Source of the DNA: Euryodendron excelsum | Taxonomy: Eukaryota > Streptophyta > Magnoliopsida > Ericales > Pentaphylacaceae | Assembly: GCA_033060915.1 (NCBI GenBank) | Contig: CM065397.1 | Location: 13,072,001-13,136,000 of the forward strand | Direction of reading: 5' to 3' | DNA: 64,000 nt | In this document: positions 1 to 12,781 of the stretch, in pieces | Position numbering within the stretch: the stretch's first letter is position 1 | How the letters are laid out: the number at the start of each line of letters is the position of its first letter | Made by a program: the position numbers and the translations under genes | Notes under the pieces: generated by a model | The model's input: the letters and a program-made list of their open reading frames with translations, nothing else | The model's database searches: none | What the model was told of the DNA's origin: nothing

Positions 1-1679
1 AGAAAACCAGATCTTTCTATTCCTAGAGCTTGAAATAAAAAGCCTTCTCATCAGGAATGAAAACTTTGTTAAGCCAAGGAACTAAACTACCTTTAATGAG
101 AAAGGAAATTTTTTTTCCCTTCGTAATAAAGACTGTCAAGAAATATCTCTTTCTCACATCTTGGCTGATCTTAGAGAAAGAGATATCTCGACAAATAGAC
201 AACCCCAGATTAGGGAAAAAAACATGCGTCGTGCGTCCTATCTCTTCATACCTAGAAGCATACCCCACTACTTTTGTAGCCTCTTAAGTGTCTCAAAGGA
301 TATCGATGCCATTACCAGTTAAGGTTGCTCCACTAACGTAGCGTCAGGTCAACCAGAGACAACCACTTATCCTTTATACTGGCACTAGCACATGTCATCC
401 ACATGCCTAGGGTAAGTTAGTTCCATGGCCTGACCCCTCTATACATAATGGAACTCCCATCTTCGTTTCCAAAGTAATCCTCATCTCAGAGTTGGAGATT
501 ATGGTTCATTATTTCCATACTTACATTATTCTCTCTCTCCCCCCTAAAACCGCTTTCGCTTTCTCCCTCCAATGGTTTAGAGCCATCTCAGTGCCTGCTA
601 TACTTCTCGGATGGCTCCCTCTCCACATAATATTTTTTACAGTGGATCTAAATTTAAAGCGTTTGTTGAGCTTTTTCAAGTACAAGAAGGCTCATGCCAG
701 TCCTGGGAGGCAAGAAGCATCTTGCTTGGGGTAAACCAAAAGAGCATGAGATGGAAGATAAGGGAGGCAGACAGCACTGGGAAGCAATAAGTAGCAAATG
801 AGGGAAAGGCCCAAGGGCTTGGCATAACCAAGTATGTCCTATCCAATTAAAAAACATAGGGTTCTAAATTAAGCAAGCTTGTACACTAACTCAGCTCAAA
901 AAATTAATGAGCTCCAAACTAGGAACAGCTGGCCTATTTGTTGTGCAAATGATCTTTCACCACTCGTTATCAAGCCAACCATTATTCGAGCTTGAGTAGA
1001 TAGGTTTGCCTTCAAGTCTTAGAGTGCTCATGAGTTTATCGAAGGTCACAACCATAGGAACTAGAGAGTTAGCAATTACAGAACCAGAAGGTTAAGAAAA
1101 GAAGAGATGCAAATTTTGTGTCCATAGTCCTGGATACAGCAGAGGATACTCCCTCTTAGATTAGGTGAAAGTTGCAAATGCCATCATGTAGGTCAAGAAA
1201 GGGCTCTTTTTGGGCCTTTTCTCCAGCCTTAAAGATGAAACCATCACTTCTCCATTAGTGGAGTGCTGGAGATAGCGATTACACCCATAAACAAGTATCA
1301 AGCTAGTGCTAAGAAACCTGGTTGTAATTTCTAACCCAAGAAAGTTTCAACCATTTGTGTGCAATGCCTTTGGGGATATGTGGCCCCAGAACTACCCAAC
1401 CTCCTGTAATTTATCCAATGAAGCATACAAGGCAGGCATGCACCTATTCTAGAGAAAATTTTGGAAATGACTGTTTGGACAACCCTTGAGGGATACCACA
1501 TAGAACTTCATAAATGAATCATATTGCATGGTCATGACCTTTCAAATAGTAGATGCAAATTAAACCTTCTCTAATAAGAATTCTACAAACTTTACCTGAA
1601 GTGTGTCACTGTTCAGCACTCAAAAGTTTAACGAAAAGACAATTGAGGAAAAAAAAAAAACATTACTGTAAAAATGAGG
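1..1679. other. intergenic, no gene recognised
   Basis: AT-rich sequence with only short, unrelated open frames on both strands. No recognisable domain, RNA gene or splice-compatible exon was seen. The last exon of the minus-strand gene that starts at 5844 should lie downstream of it, between here and 4608 or beyond the window edge, but I could not find it. Confidence 0.5.
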
Positions 1680-2960
1680 AAAATTTTGAAAGATCTAAAT
1701 GTGCGAGGAAAGATGCCAAATAAAAAAAGTAATTGAAGATGCTAAATTTAAAGCTAGAGATCTTAATCTTATTTAATGTATAAAAAATGAAGATTCGTGA
1801 GTATTGATGCAAGAAGACAAGATCAAAGAGAGGTAGAAAAATTATTTTGAGAAGTAATTGAATGAAAATCATAACAGCACCTACTTTTAAAAGAAAGGCA
1901 TAATAATAGGGAGATTACATAAGAGTAAATTTTTTCATAGAATTGAAGCATCTGAAGTGAACTCTGCATTTAGGAAGATAAAAACAGGGAGTGCTTTAGA
2001 ACCAAATGGTATCCTTATTAAAATTTGGAAGTGCTTAGGAGATATAGGTGTGTCTTGATCAACAAAACTATGTAGTTAAATTATAGTAACTAAGAAGTGC
2101 CAGATGAATGGAAGAAAAGTAATTTAGTACCTATATATGAAAATAAGCGGGTTATTCAATGTCGTACAAATTATAGGGTATTAAGCTTATGAATCATATT
2201 AGGAAGTTATGGGAAAAAGTGGACAAGTATAGGTTAGGATTGCTATATTGGTTGTTCTAAATGAAGGTACTCAAAGTCTGCCTTTAAGATTCTTTTGTCA
2301 TCTTTCTTGGCTCTGTTGACCAAATGGAAAGTATAGAGAAAAGAAGAAAATATCTTCATAAGGTTTCTATACACCTAGAGAAAGCCTATAATAGGGTACC
2401 TAGAGATTGAATATGGTGGGCTTTGGAAAAGCAAGGCGTCACAAACAGATACATTGAAAATGATATAAGACGGGTATAATAGAGATATGACCATAGTAAG
2501 GACAATCATAGAGGAAACTAGTAATTTTCCTATCACCGTAGGTTTACATCAAGGATCTGCATTTTTGCATTATTTATGGGAGAATTAAATAACCACGTAT
2601 AATATGAGGCACCACGGTGTATGTTATTTGCTAATGATATAAGACGGGAATAATGGAGCTATGACCATAGTAAGGACAATCATAGAGGAAACTAGTAATT
2701 TTCCTATAATCATAGGTTTACATCAAGGATCTGCATTTTTGCATTATTTATGGGAGAATTAAATAACCATGTATAATATGAGGTACCACAGTGTATGTTA
2801 TTTGCTAATGATATTATTTGTGGATGAAACAAAAGTAAATGCTAAGCCAGAACATTGTAGAGAAACTATGGAATCAAGAGAGTTTCAGTTAAGTAGGACT
2901 AAAAATTGAATGTATGAAATGCAAATAAGTAGCCAAGTTGTTGTAATAATCAAGAGTGTT
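1680..2960 (+). mobile_element. decayed LINE (L1-like) reverse transcriptase fragment
   Basis: A relic of a non-LTR retrotransposon polymerase. Conceptual translation in shifting frames gives the order expected for plant LINE RTs: a linker resembling IKERWKNYFEK near 1830, AFRKIKTGSALEPNGI near 1965, PDEWKKSNLVPIYENK near 2105, HLEKAYNRVPRD near 2375, GLHQGSA-like residues near 2545 and MLFANDI near 2620 (the usual catalytic FADD is degraded). There are many stops and frameshifts, and 174 bp inside the RT is duplicated in tandem. No endonuclease part, poly(A) tail or target duplication could be defined, so this is a truncated, dead copy. Confidence 0.8.
2461..2808 (+). repeat. 174-bp tandem duplication inside the LINE relic
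   Basis: Positions 2461-2634 and 2635-2808 are nearly the same sequence, both starting TGATATAAGACGGG. Each contains the GLHQGSA-like and MLFAND-like RT segments. The duplication happened after insertion, because an RT with the module doubled would not work. Confidence 0.9.
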
Positions 2961-4608
2961 TAAGGTAAGTAGTAATCATTACATCATCCAAAGAGAGCCC
3001 TTAAATACATGCAAATATATAAATTCTTGTGATTCTTTTATTGTCATAAATAAAGAGTTCTCTATTTTGGGACACTAAAAACTGTCCAGCCTTGAAGCAA
3101 TGGTGGTTTTCAAAAGTGATCTTTATTGAAGAGATTTCAAACAACCAACCCCATGATAATCCATTCTATCCTTCAATTTTCCCTCTTACTTCTTGTATTA
3201 TCATTTGAGGAAATCCATTGTTGCATCAAAAAATCCAAGATTGACTAGTAACCCATATATTGTCTTCAACAAGCTCCAAGTCAAACCAATTTAAGAAGCA
3301 TCTCTACCTCTTTCTTTTTTGGTAAGTAGAACCGTCTCTATCATAAATTAGAACAAGTACATCTTTAGACGTTCAAATAAGTTCAGATCATATGTTATTT
3401 CATTTCCTGATAAACAAAGGACAAATGTTGCACAAGCATGCTCAAGAAAGCATAGGCACACATGGCAAGAGCTTAGTAGCAGCTAGAGAGGTACCGCATG
3501 CTACGTGTTTGCGTATCGCCTTGTGATATTACTCTCCCTTCTTCTAGACGTTTAAATTATTAAAAATAATAGAAATTTGGTAAGTAGCCATAAAAGTGGA
3601 TGATAAGTTTAGTTAACTACCTATCCTCTATTATAATGAGAGGAAGGTTGTGGATAAAACAGCTTGGTTTTGAAAAAGGGCCAAATTACTTTTTGCCCTG
3701 AATCCAATTTCCATAGGTGACACGGAAAGTAAGTATGGAAGCATTGAGGGGCATTTTAGTAAGTAAAAAAGTGATCATTCTAACATGGTATGACACTTCT
3801 CAAAAGAGTTTTCATATGGCCTAGCCTTACAACAACCCAGCCTTAAGTCCTAAATCTCCTAGGCAGGTACAAGCTGTGGCCTAAGCATCAATTTGACAAC
3901 ACCAATTGCTTAAACAAGCATACAGTACAATCGCCTTCCAAAAGGTGATAAATAACCTCTTCATATTTTAGTTGTGGAAACAGCATCGGTAAAACTCCCT
4001 GATGCGTTAAATCTATGAAGTGAACTGAACATATTTTATACAGTATACGTTTCTATTTCTACATGTCTGTAGGCTGTAGTCTATATTAATATACTAAGGG
4101 AGAACACCATTTTGGTGTTCCCCTCCAATTGAAGCCGTGTCAAGTTTTTATTTTCCAGAAATCATTTATTGTGGATAAGTTATTCTACACTCTTACTTAT
4201 GTATCCTTCTACAATCCAAATTTTGGTCGCATATTTGATTGCAAATACCAAGTGGGAAATCGGTTAACTATTGTGTAAGAGAGGGATGGTTAATGGAATG
4301 GCAGGAAGAATTGAAGAAACTTCTCATAACTAACCATGTCTCCATTTTTCAACATATCTCTTTTCACATTACATAAATATTTTTAAAAAAGTTTAATATA
4401 TTATGGCACTGGCCTAGCGTATGCATACACCTTCTATTATGTATATGTTGTTTTTTCCAATTTCAAGGTTTTATACTGCTTGTACTGTTGAGTAATTAAA
4501 GCCATACTCAAACCTCATAATCAGTAGCTCAAGAGAGTTAACTTTGTCAATGACCAAGCACAATTAAGTAAAACAAGAAGTACCAATAATTTTATGAGGA
4601 AAACTCAC
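2961..4608. other. intergenic, no gene recognised
   Basis: AT-rich DNA without a supported coding region. It may contain the last intron, and possibly a diverged last exon, of the minus-strand gene at 4609-5844, but no exon matching the expected C-terminal part was recognised. Confidence 0.4.
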
Positions 4609-5844
4609 CAGAACTCCGCCATTTCACTTGAAGGTATCTGTTCTGATAATGACTCGTAGAATATCCTCAGGGGTTCCCTCTGTTAAAAAGAAGTGGAAAC
4701 ACAGGAAAATGAATGAAACTCGGTATCTGCAAAATTTCTTGCAAAGAACAGAACCGAGAGCACGTAATGGGTCCAGAACCTCTTCAGGAACATCATACTT
4801 CTGGCCTGGCAAGCTGTAAACTTTCTTCTGTCTTGATTTAATGGTAGTAATTTTCTTTGTCGTCTTCAATGAACTCAATGTTGTTTTTCCTTTTACCTTC
4901 ACTTGAACAATGCATATTAAAACTCATCACACCCTAATGAAATGTCACAAATAAGTAAACACATATGTGCATAAATATATATTTTTACCTATATACATAC
5001 AGTAATGATGCTATACAATCCCATTTCTCACCACTTTTTCCCACTCCTAGATACAAGGTTGTGGGATCTACATTAAAAAATACAAGTGGAACCCTCACTT
5101 GTGTCTAGGGTGAGAAATCATGCCTAGGATTTTCCATATACATAAAAATGTATAGATTTTCAGGTACCCAGTTTCAGATTCCATCAAAGAACACAGAAAG
5201 GGTACCCCAAAATCTTACTCCACTAGGGATTACATAAAAGAGCACGCCTAAATCAGCCAATTCATAAAAAATAATTTGAATAAATACGGGGCCTTAAAGA
5301 CCCGGTATTAAATTTTCCAAATACATATATCTTGCATAGATTTTCAAGTACCCAGATCCAGAAGAACACAGAAAGAGTACCCCCAAAAGCTTTAATCTTC
5401 CCTAGGGATCACATAAAATAGCACGCCTAAATCACCCAATTCATCAAAAACCATTTGAATAAATACAGGGTCTTAAAGACCCAAATCTATCCATAAAAAA
5501 TAAAAATAAAAAGACCCAAATCTTCCAATTCATTGGAAAGAATGAAATCAATTCAGAAACCCACACACCACACCAATGAATTTACCAAGAAAAAACCATT
5601 TGGAAAACATTAACAAAAATCACCAAATTCGAATCGCAAAAAGAAAGGCAACGACTATTTGCAGATGGGTTACCTCAGTTTTTGTGACAGTGGTAGTAGA
5701 TTTAGACTTCGAATCAACAGGCCGTTTGGTTGAACTCTCAACTATCTTTTTCTTGATGACAGATGAATCAACCTTGGCCTTTGATGAGCCATCTTGACTG
5801 CCGGGCTTGACCTTCACCACAGTAGATTTGGTCTCACCGGCCAT
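4609..5844 (-). CDS. conserved plant protein of unknown function, 5' three exons (3' end not found)
   Basis: Coding exons can be joined by GT-AG introns at 5674-5844 (57 codons, starts MAGETKSTVVKVK), 4780-4896 (39 codons, contains KKVYSLPGQKYDVPEE) and 4609-4679 (71 nt, REPLRIFYESLSEQIPSSEM then AEFW). The joined reading matches, from memory, a small uncharacterised plant family with a Lys/Ser/Thr-rich basic N-terminus followed by a short conserved block: VY-LPGQK, a PLRIFYESL-type motif and EMAEFW. Usually a block like LLSPEKAKKAYEKK follows, but that last exon was not found down to position 1. It is either beyond a long intron, outside the window, or lost. The donor after exon 3 (TTCTG/GTGAGT) is good, so the gene need not be dead. 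No membrane segment or signal peptide. I know of no biochemical function. Confidence 0.7.
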
Positions 5845-6104
5845 GTCTTGCCCCTACGGCCAACCACCTCCTGCTCCGATGTTTCTGTTATCTGTTGTCT
5901 GTTATCTGTCTTCCTAAATACTCTCATGGATTAAAAAAAAACACAAAATTAAGGTAAAAAGTAACGTGTTTGAGAGGCTGGTTAATGTCGTTCAACTACT
6001 TTTTAAGATTATCAAGTAGGTGGAAAATTATTCCACTGTGACGCGAGAGTCACTCACATGTGAAATTTCTATTTTTCAAGAGTGGAAAATTATTCCACGA
6101 TAGT

Positions 6105-6248
6105 AGCTGTTTTGAATTTATTATTAGTAAATCCAACTGGAATAGCTAGTTGGCCAGAATTACTGACCTTCGTCATGCGTCAAAAGTTCGAACTCCAAAA
6201 TCCCATTTTCGGCTTCGCCCTCCCAAGGTGTCTTTATTATTACTATAA

Positions 6249-6292
<44 letters not shown>

Positions 6293-6300
6293 AAATATAT
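6105..6300 (+). repeat. possible tRNA-derived SINE ending in a TA microsatellite
   Basis: A box A-like TAGCTAGTTGG (6143-6153) is followed about 42 bp later by a box B-like GTTCGAACTCC (6186-6196), the spacing of an internal pol III promoter. A (TA)n run at about 6257-6300 follows. No cloverleaf can be drawn and no target duplication was identified. Confidence 0.4.
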
Positions 6301-6790
6301 TTATCTATCATATCCTGTCCCGCCATGGTAATTCCTCTCTTATACTCGCACTGCCATGCCCCGCTTGCAAGAATAAAATTACAAAAAATAAAAAAAAATC
6401 ACAATAACTTTATTTTAATAATGTATTTACATATAAAAAAATAAACATATACGTATAAAAAGGATAGGTTTGGGTTAGGATATTTTATTGCACATTGTTC
6501 CTAAACTCACTTTACCCGATTAATATCATATCAGGAGCTCCGATTAATATCACCCCATACCCATTTCCCAATAAGAGAAGGACGGGACAAAAATCCGAGT
6601 TAACGAGTTATTTTGCCATCCCTAATTAGTAATTATTCATATCAAATACTATTTAACACTAAATTATTTTGGTGTTGCATAAACACACTATCCAACCTAA
6701 GTATATGTATTGTTATAAACAGGTATTAATCCAGACTGTGCTGTTCTTTTGGGAAACCTGAGCACAACATCCGACCCATTCCTGCACATA

Positions 6791-6822
6791 TGAGAGAGAG
6801 GGAGAGAGAGAGAGAGAGAGAG
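6791..6822. repeat. (GA)n microsatellite
   Basis: A GA-dinucleotide run with one G interruption, a little downstream of the 3' end of the glycosyltransferase gene. Confidence 0.9.
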
Positions 6823-7054
6823 ATACACCAAAGAATAATTCTTTTTTCTGCAAATCTATGTACAGCAAAAATAATGACACTTCAAAGCACTACAAGAACC
6901 CCAATCAAAACAGAAAAGGAAAAAAAAAATGCTCTATAACAATGAATTTCTGCTGTTACAACATTTTCTCCTCAGTTCCCTCCAACAGGGTACTTTATCG
7001 AACTACAGAGAAAAATTCATGTATCTCAATCTTTTCGTAATCAAGACACAGTCG

Positions 7055-10000
7055 TCATCTGGGTCTTATTCGGAAAACTCGATTGTACCATATCGAATGG
7101 AGTATCATATGGAAGATATCATACTTCACAGGCCTAGAATGCCAAAGAAAATGCTGCTGTACCTTCTGAACCCTCCGCTGCATCTCAAGATACCTCTTCT
7201 CTGGGATTGAAAGGAGTATGTTCTTCAAATTTGGAATATCCTTCTCAGGGACAAAAACAGCAAAGGATTCCCAGTTCAAAATCTCGAAAAAAGGGGGTAC
7301 AAAATTGTCGGATATAATCACCGGAACACACGCATAGAAGATGGCCTCCACAACGCGGGGACTGTTGACTTCATAGCCTTTTGCACATATACAGTACTTG
7401 CTACTCTTCATGTGCTGGACATAGTTCATTTGACCCTTCACTTTGCGCATCCGGCCAAAGATTTTCATGTCAGGATCTTTGTTTTCCCAATACTGTAATA
7501 ATATAGGACGGAGATAACCATGCATGTTCCCAGCAAAGAAAGCAAGGATTCGCCGCTGGGAAGGAAGTTTGCCTCCAAGTTCTCTAAGGGGATGCTGAGG
7601 TGAGCGGACATATGTTTCTGGAAGAGACGCGTCCTTGCCAAATCGGAAGCCTTCTTTGATATCAGAGTTGCAGAGAGCTCTTATGCAATTAGCCATGTGT
7701 TGTTTTGTTTCGGATGGGGCCTTCAAAAAAACAGAAGTCTATTAGACCACTTCCCATATGATAAATCTCCAAAACATTCACCATTCAAAGGGTGATAGAT
7801 GTGGCATCAAAACAATATGATTTCATCTTATTTTGGTAGGCATTTGAAGTTACTAAATCCATCATTACAAACATCATTATCACACACAATAATGCAGCTT
7901 TACATGAACATAAACAAAGGCTATTCCTAAAATTTCGTTTCAATGGTATGAAATAGTATGCAAGGACAGACTTGATCCAAGGGTATGAAGAACAAAAATC
8001 ATTTCAAATAGTAAGTTAATTGGAAAGCATTGGCAAAAGGAAAATGCTTTAAAATGGCCTCTATCTATCGTATTTTGAAGCATTTTCCTTTTCTTTCCCT
8101 TGTTTTTCATAGATCCTAATGTTCCTTAGTATTGAGAGAATATAAATCAATAGGGAATATCCAAAGTAGTACCCAGTCATGGCAAGCAACAAGAAAATGA
8201 TCAGCTCCACCAGTTCTGTTCCAGAAACTGTATCTTGCCCCAATCATGTCGAGGTAGTTTGTCAGATATTGTACCAAGTTCTTGCGACTGTGAGAATTAG
8301 GAACATATAAGGTCTCCTCTAGCATTCGTGAACTGAAAGGTAAGTAGAATAGGTGGGCTTTTCTTGGGTTTTTAGTGACAAATTGTTTGTTTGCTTTCAG
8401 CAGCCTCATGAACCAACCCTCAGAAGCATATATGCCCTTAAGCACTGGCTGATGGAAAATGGGTCTCTTTCCCTCCTTGTAGATGTAAACCTGGAGCATC
8501 TGTTCCATCAACTCATAGCTCCTGCAAATTTGATGATTTTGAATCTTTAAAAACTTAGCAGCCTTTGGACAATTCGCATGGATAACACAAATAACTTTGT
8601 TTGCCTATAAGGTTGCTGGAATGAAGTTCATGTCCTATCTTCAAAAAGTAAGGAATGCTTTTACATAAAAAAAGGTTTAACTCTTACACCACTACATGTT
8701 GAACAGATTCAGTATACTCCCTTGTGTAAATTTCTTACTAGAACCTCCTTCACTACATAAAGCTAAAAAAACAAATACTACATGAAGCTACAAAGACAAA
8801 GAAGTATTTCCACTACCAGCTTTTCCGTCCTCGCCAGTGAGGAAATCAGGAAGTAATTTTGACAATGCAGAGCCACCTTATCCCAAAAGGTACAGTTGTC
8901 CAGATCCTTATCTCCCAAGCTCACCCATGCCAAAAGAATATTAGGGTGGTGCAAAAGGATTCACCAATACAAAGGAAAAAATTAATAAAGGGTGCTTTAC
9001 TGAGATAGGTAAGCATGATGTGCCAAGAGAAAAATCATGTATCCATACTCATGCCCACATCCATGCAGTGTATACCGAAGCGATTTAAAATCTAAACTGG
9101 GTTGGATGGATGAACCATCCAAAACAATAATACCTTCTTTCTGGTCTCTATCTGTATAATAGTACATTTCTTTAGGGTTCTAACCATATGGAAGTCCATG
9201 GTATAGTCCTATGCAGGTGGGCTTCTTTTGTATGATATGTGTGGATCATGTTGCAGTGAGGAACATGGTCATCGCCTGGATGGCTTGAGCAAGAAGCACA
9301 CCACTGTTCAATATTAAGAAGCAGGTAACAATAGAATAGAAATTCCTTGGCATGATAGAATCCCCAAATATATTTCAGCCAAAAACCAATTCTAAACAAA
9401 CCCTTTCATCAAAGTAGCTGCATCATTTAGCGTGCTTTCTCTTTTTCTAAAGTGCTGTTCCTCACCTTCATTAAACTTTGGAATAGGATTTTGCTTTATC
9501 ATATTTTTTATTTTTGACTGAGCTAGATTGAACAATTCTCTTAGTTTTTAGTGGTATTGGAATTTGACAAATCATGCATGTAAAGAGATCTCAAATGAAG
9601 ATGTGATAAATCAAGTAAACCCATAGGACTAGGGGGTAAACAGCTATATAATCCACAATTTATATTATTTTCAAACTCACCTGATACAAGCAATCAGTTA
9701 ACTTGGTAATAGTTTGGAGCATGCAAGTCACAAACTAACTTTGTCCCACGATTTACCTTGTCATAAACTCACATTTTTGTATCATGCAATCGGTTATTCT
9801 CTTCTTGTATTTTTTTCTATTTTATTTCATTGTATCAAAGCCAACAAGAGAATTAGGGCACTAAGACAATAACCCAAAACCTGCTAAGCCTCCATTTTAT
9901 ATGGCTTCGATGGTTTAACATTCTCTGCCTTGTTAGTCTGCATGCACAATATATATTATCTAGAAAAAGTGAGTAAACAACCCTCAGAAAAGTTTCTATC

Positions 10001-12737
10001 TGAGCTTTTGCATAAAGTAATACCTTCTACAAGCATCAGACACCATACGTAACAGGGTGCAAGTGGCAAAAATTATTCTATAATTCCAAACTCAACCACA
10101 AATGACTATAGCAGAGTTGGAAGATGAAAAATTCTTTTTTTGCAATGGAAATGGACTTTAAACAACTAGAACCCCCAAAATTAATAAAATTTCAGTAATA
10201 CAACCTTCTCAAGGGACCAAACCTGAAATATGCGAAACTTTCAAGGGCAGAAACCCTTTTTTTAAGAACGTAACTCCTAAAAGGTGCCTAAAGGAGCGCA
10301 ATCTCTACAGAAGATCAGTAAAAAGGTAACGTAAAAAACCCAGTTGATAGTGAAAAGATCTAATAGAAAATCGGCCATTACCATTACATCATTTCATCAC
10401 ATTCTCCCCTCCCCGAACAATCTCCACCCCATATACAAGCTCAAAAAATTCACCCACCACCTTTAATTCTCAATCCAGAAGGCTTTCAAAAAACCAAAGT
10501 TCCTGAAATTACCCTGACTCAAAGGTCCTCAAGTAATCTGAGACTAAGGCGTTTCTGTCAACAACAATGTTATAAAGCTCCATAAAAACCTCTAGCAAGG
10601 GGAAGTCCCTACACCACACATCATGCCAAAATTCACTCTCCAACCATTACCAATTCCGAAACTCAAATAGCTACAAAATCTGCCCAACCTTTCCTAATGC
10701 CTTTCCATAAGCCCAACATGTAAGACCCTCTAACCTCCCTAGAGGTCCAACCCCCTACATCTACACCATATTTACAATCAACTACCCTCCTCCAAAATAT
10801 ATCTCCAAGCCACTTCCCCAACAAAGCTTGAGCAAAAAGCCTAAAATGCTGGATGCCCAAACCTTCATCCTTAATAGGTACTACACACTAAATCTGAATC
10901 CACAAGATATTTGAACTCATATCCCAAACCTTGCCATAGGAAGTTTCTTTGAAGCTTCTCCAACTTTCCAGCCACCTGGGGTGAAAACCCTCCTTATAGT
11001 AGACTAAAGAACTTCTCCCACCCCCTGTTACCTAAGAATTTATATTGACAACACTACAACGAACTCTTATACGGAGACACAAATCCAAAACTTTGAATAA
11101 GTACATCCAAACCTGAACAAAGCCTAGTTGAGATCCTTACAACCATTTATCATTCTGTTCCGCAATAAGTTTGTTATATCCGAAATGATATGTGATAGGG
11201 GACAGCAATTTCCAGAGTCAAAATGGCTAAATCTACAGCCCACTCTGACCTACATGGGTCTAAAGACACAGAAAAGAGAAACTATTTTTTTATAAATATC
11301 GTGCGTTCTCTTTAGTTCTGTCCACTTATCTAAAAAGAGAAAGCTATTGCATTTCCAAGACACCGTGTTTCGTATTTTCTCACAAATAAGCTTTCAACAT
11401 CTTCAAGTGGTCACACACCGAAAATTTACAGAAAGCAATGACTGGGGGTGGTAGTGACTCCATGGTTATGTTCGGGAACTTCGGTTACATGTGAAAAATG
11501 AACGTTGGCAGCAGTGTGGTTGCTAAGATAACCTATTTGGGACAAAACGTGGATACTACATGCTGAGAATGGAATAATCTTGAGCAACCTGCTTACCTTT
11601 TAAACATGGAAACATTCCGATAGATGGAAGCATAAAGCCCAGGATCATTTTCTATGATAGGTGCATTCTCAATCTGTACTTTTGCATATAGTAAATCTTT
11701 GTCAACTGCTGAAGACCATCGCGGTTTCTACAAACAAAACAGGAAATAAATTATGTTGAAAGCCTGCTACAGTGAACTCAATCTTCTCTGACCAAACTGA
11801 ATCTAAGACATACACATACCATTGAAAAAAATGAAGCACGACTCTGAAGCAACAAATCATTCATCTCAGATATTGACACCACTGCTGCTATTGGCCTGTC
11901 GGACCTTTCCTTTAAAGCTGGAACATTAGTCGTAGTAGAACTATTTTCTGGCAGAACAGTATCACTTTTCAAGTCCCCAGACTTTTCATCATTGGAAAGC
12001 GTATTGCCTTTATCTTTGTCCACTGTAGATATGTTAGGATAAACAGATATCATGGGACTTTGTGAATTTGTATCCACATTTATTGGAGGGTTTAAGTTGG
12101 GCGATGAAATTGTTGGTGGTAACGCAAGTGAAGGGGTTGCAGGGTTGGCATGCATACTTCCATTTTTCTCTGCTGTGAAAGCAGTACTTTCTTCCAGAAA
12201 ACTGTCTACTGAAGAATTATTATCAGTAGCAACATTATTTGGAGAGAAGCTGTATGCAGATTCTCTGGACTTCTCTGGTGCTAAGGCATTACCTGAAATT
12301 GTCTTCTCCAATGTTGAATTTTGGCTAGGCTCTATAAAATCCTCCAATGGAGATTCATCTTCAGGATCACTATCCTCATCTAATTCAGAAGAATCATCTG
12401 AGCCTCCATTCTTTTCTGATACGAAATCATTCTTGAGTCCTATGTCCTTTTCATCTGAGGGCTTGGTTATATTAATAATATTATGAACAGTATCTGTGTC
12501 AGTGGTGTTCAAACCATAGTTACCAGCATCATTTTTGGGGTTGGTAGATGAATCTCCAGTTGAGGAGGGGCCTATTCCCGTTACTTGAGGCTTGCCAACA
12601 GAAAATATAGACGATACAGCTCTACCATATGGAAATTCACAGTACTGCACTACTAGAACAATGGCAAACACCATCCCAATTAGCCATGCAAGTCTCCTGG
12701 CTTCCACCTGGCATAAAGATAGACACTCATAACCCAT
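7055..12737 (-). CDS. GT47 exostosin-family glycosyltransferase (At5g03795/At3g07620-like), intact
   Basis: Four coding exons: 11820-12737, 11597-11727, 8173-8521 and 7055-7720. The joins use clean GT-AG sites and keep frame, giving 2064 nt and 687 residues. The N-terminus [15 protein letters not shown] is followed by one hydrophobic anchor at about residues 18-31, giving a Golgi type II topology. Residues about 50-290 are an acidic, Ser/Asn-rich stem typical of the family. The exostosin domain (about 355-635) has the expected signatures [86 protein letters not shown] and [15 protein letters not shown]. Homologs are probable cell-wall polysaccharide glycosyltransferases; the donor and acceptor are not predictable here. 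A splice acceptor just upstream of the coding exon (12783-12784) implies a 5' UTR intron. Intron 2 (8522-11596) carries a LINE relic. No disabling lesion was seen. Confidence 0.93.
10440..11150 (-). mobile_element. decayed LINE fragment in intron 2 of the GT47 gene
   Basis: The minus strand encodes, with frameshifts, the C-terminal part of a plant L1 polymerase: a [24 protein letters not shown] segment around 10930-11000, then [17 protein letters not shown] and [18 protein letters not shown] (open frame 10663-10860), then an [24 protein letters not shown] segment near 10600-10660. This order is the end of RT into the zinc-finger region. It lies in the same orientation as the host gene, deep in an intron, and is not functional. 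Confidence 0.75.
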
Positions 12738-12781
12738 ATCTGGGTTAACTGGTGGATGAAACTTTGTTGATGTCTATCACC

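Noticed and set aside
12052..12486. Plus-strand frame of 144 codons over the first exon of the GT47 gene
   Set aside because: It is a shadow of the minus-strand coding exon, whose splice joins and family motifs are clear.
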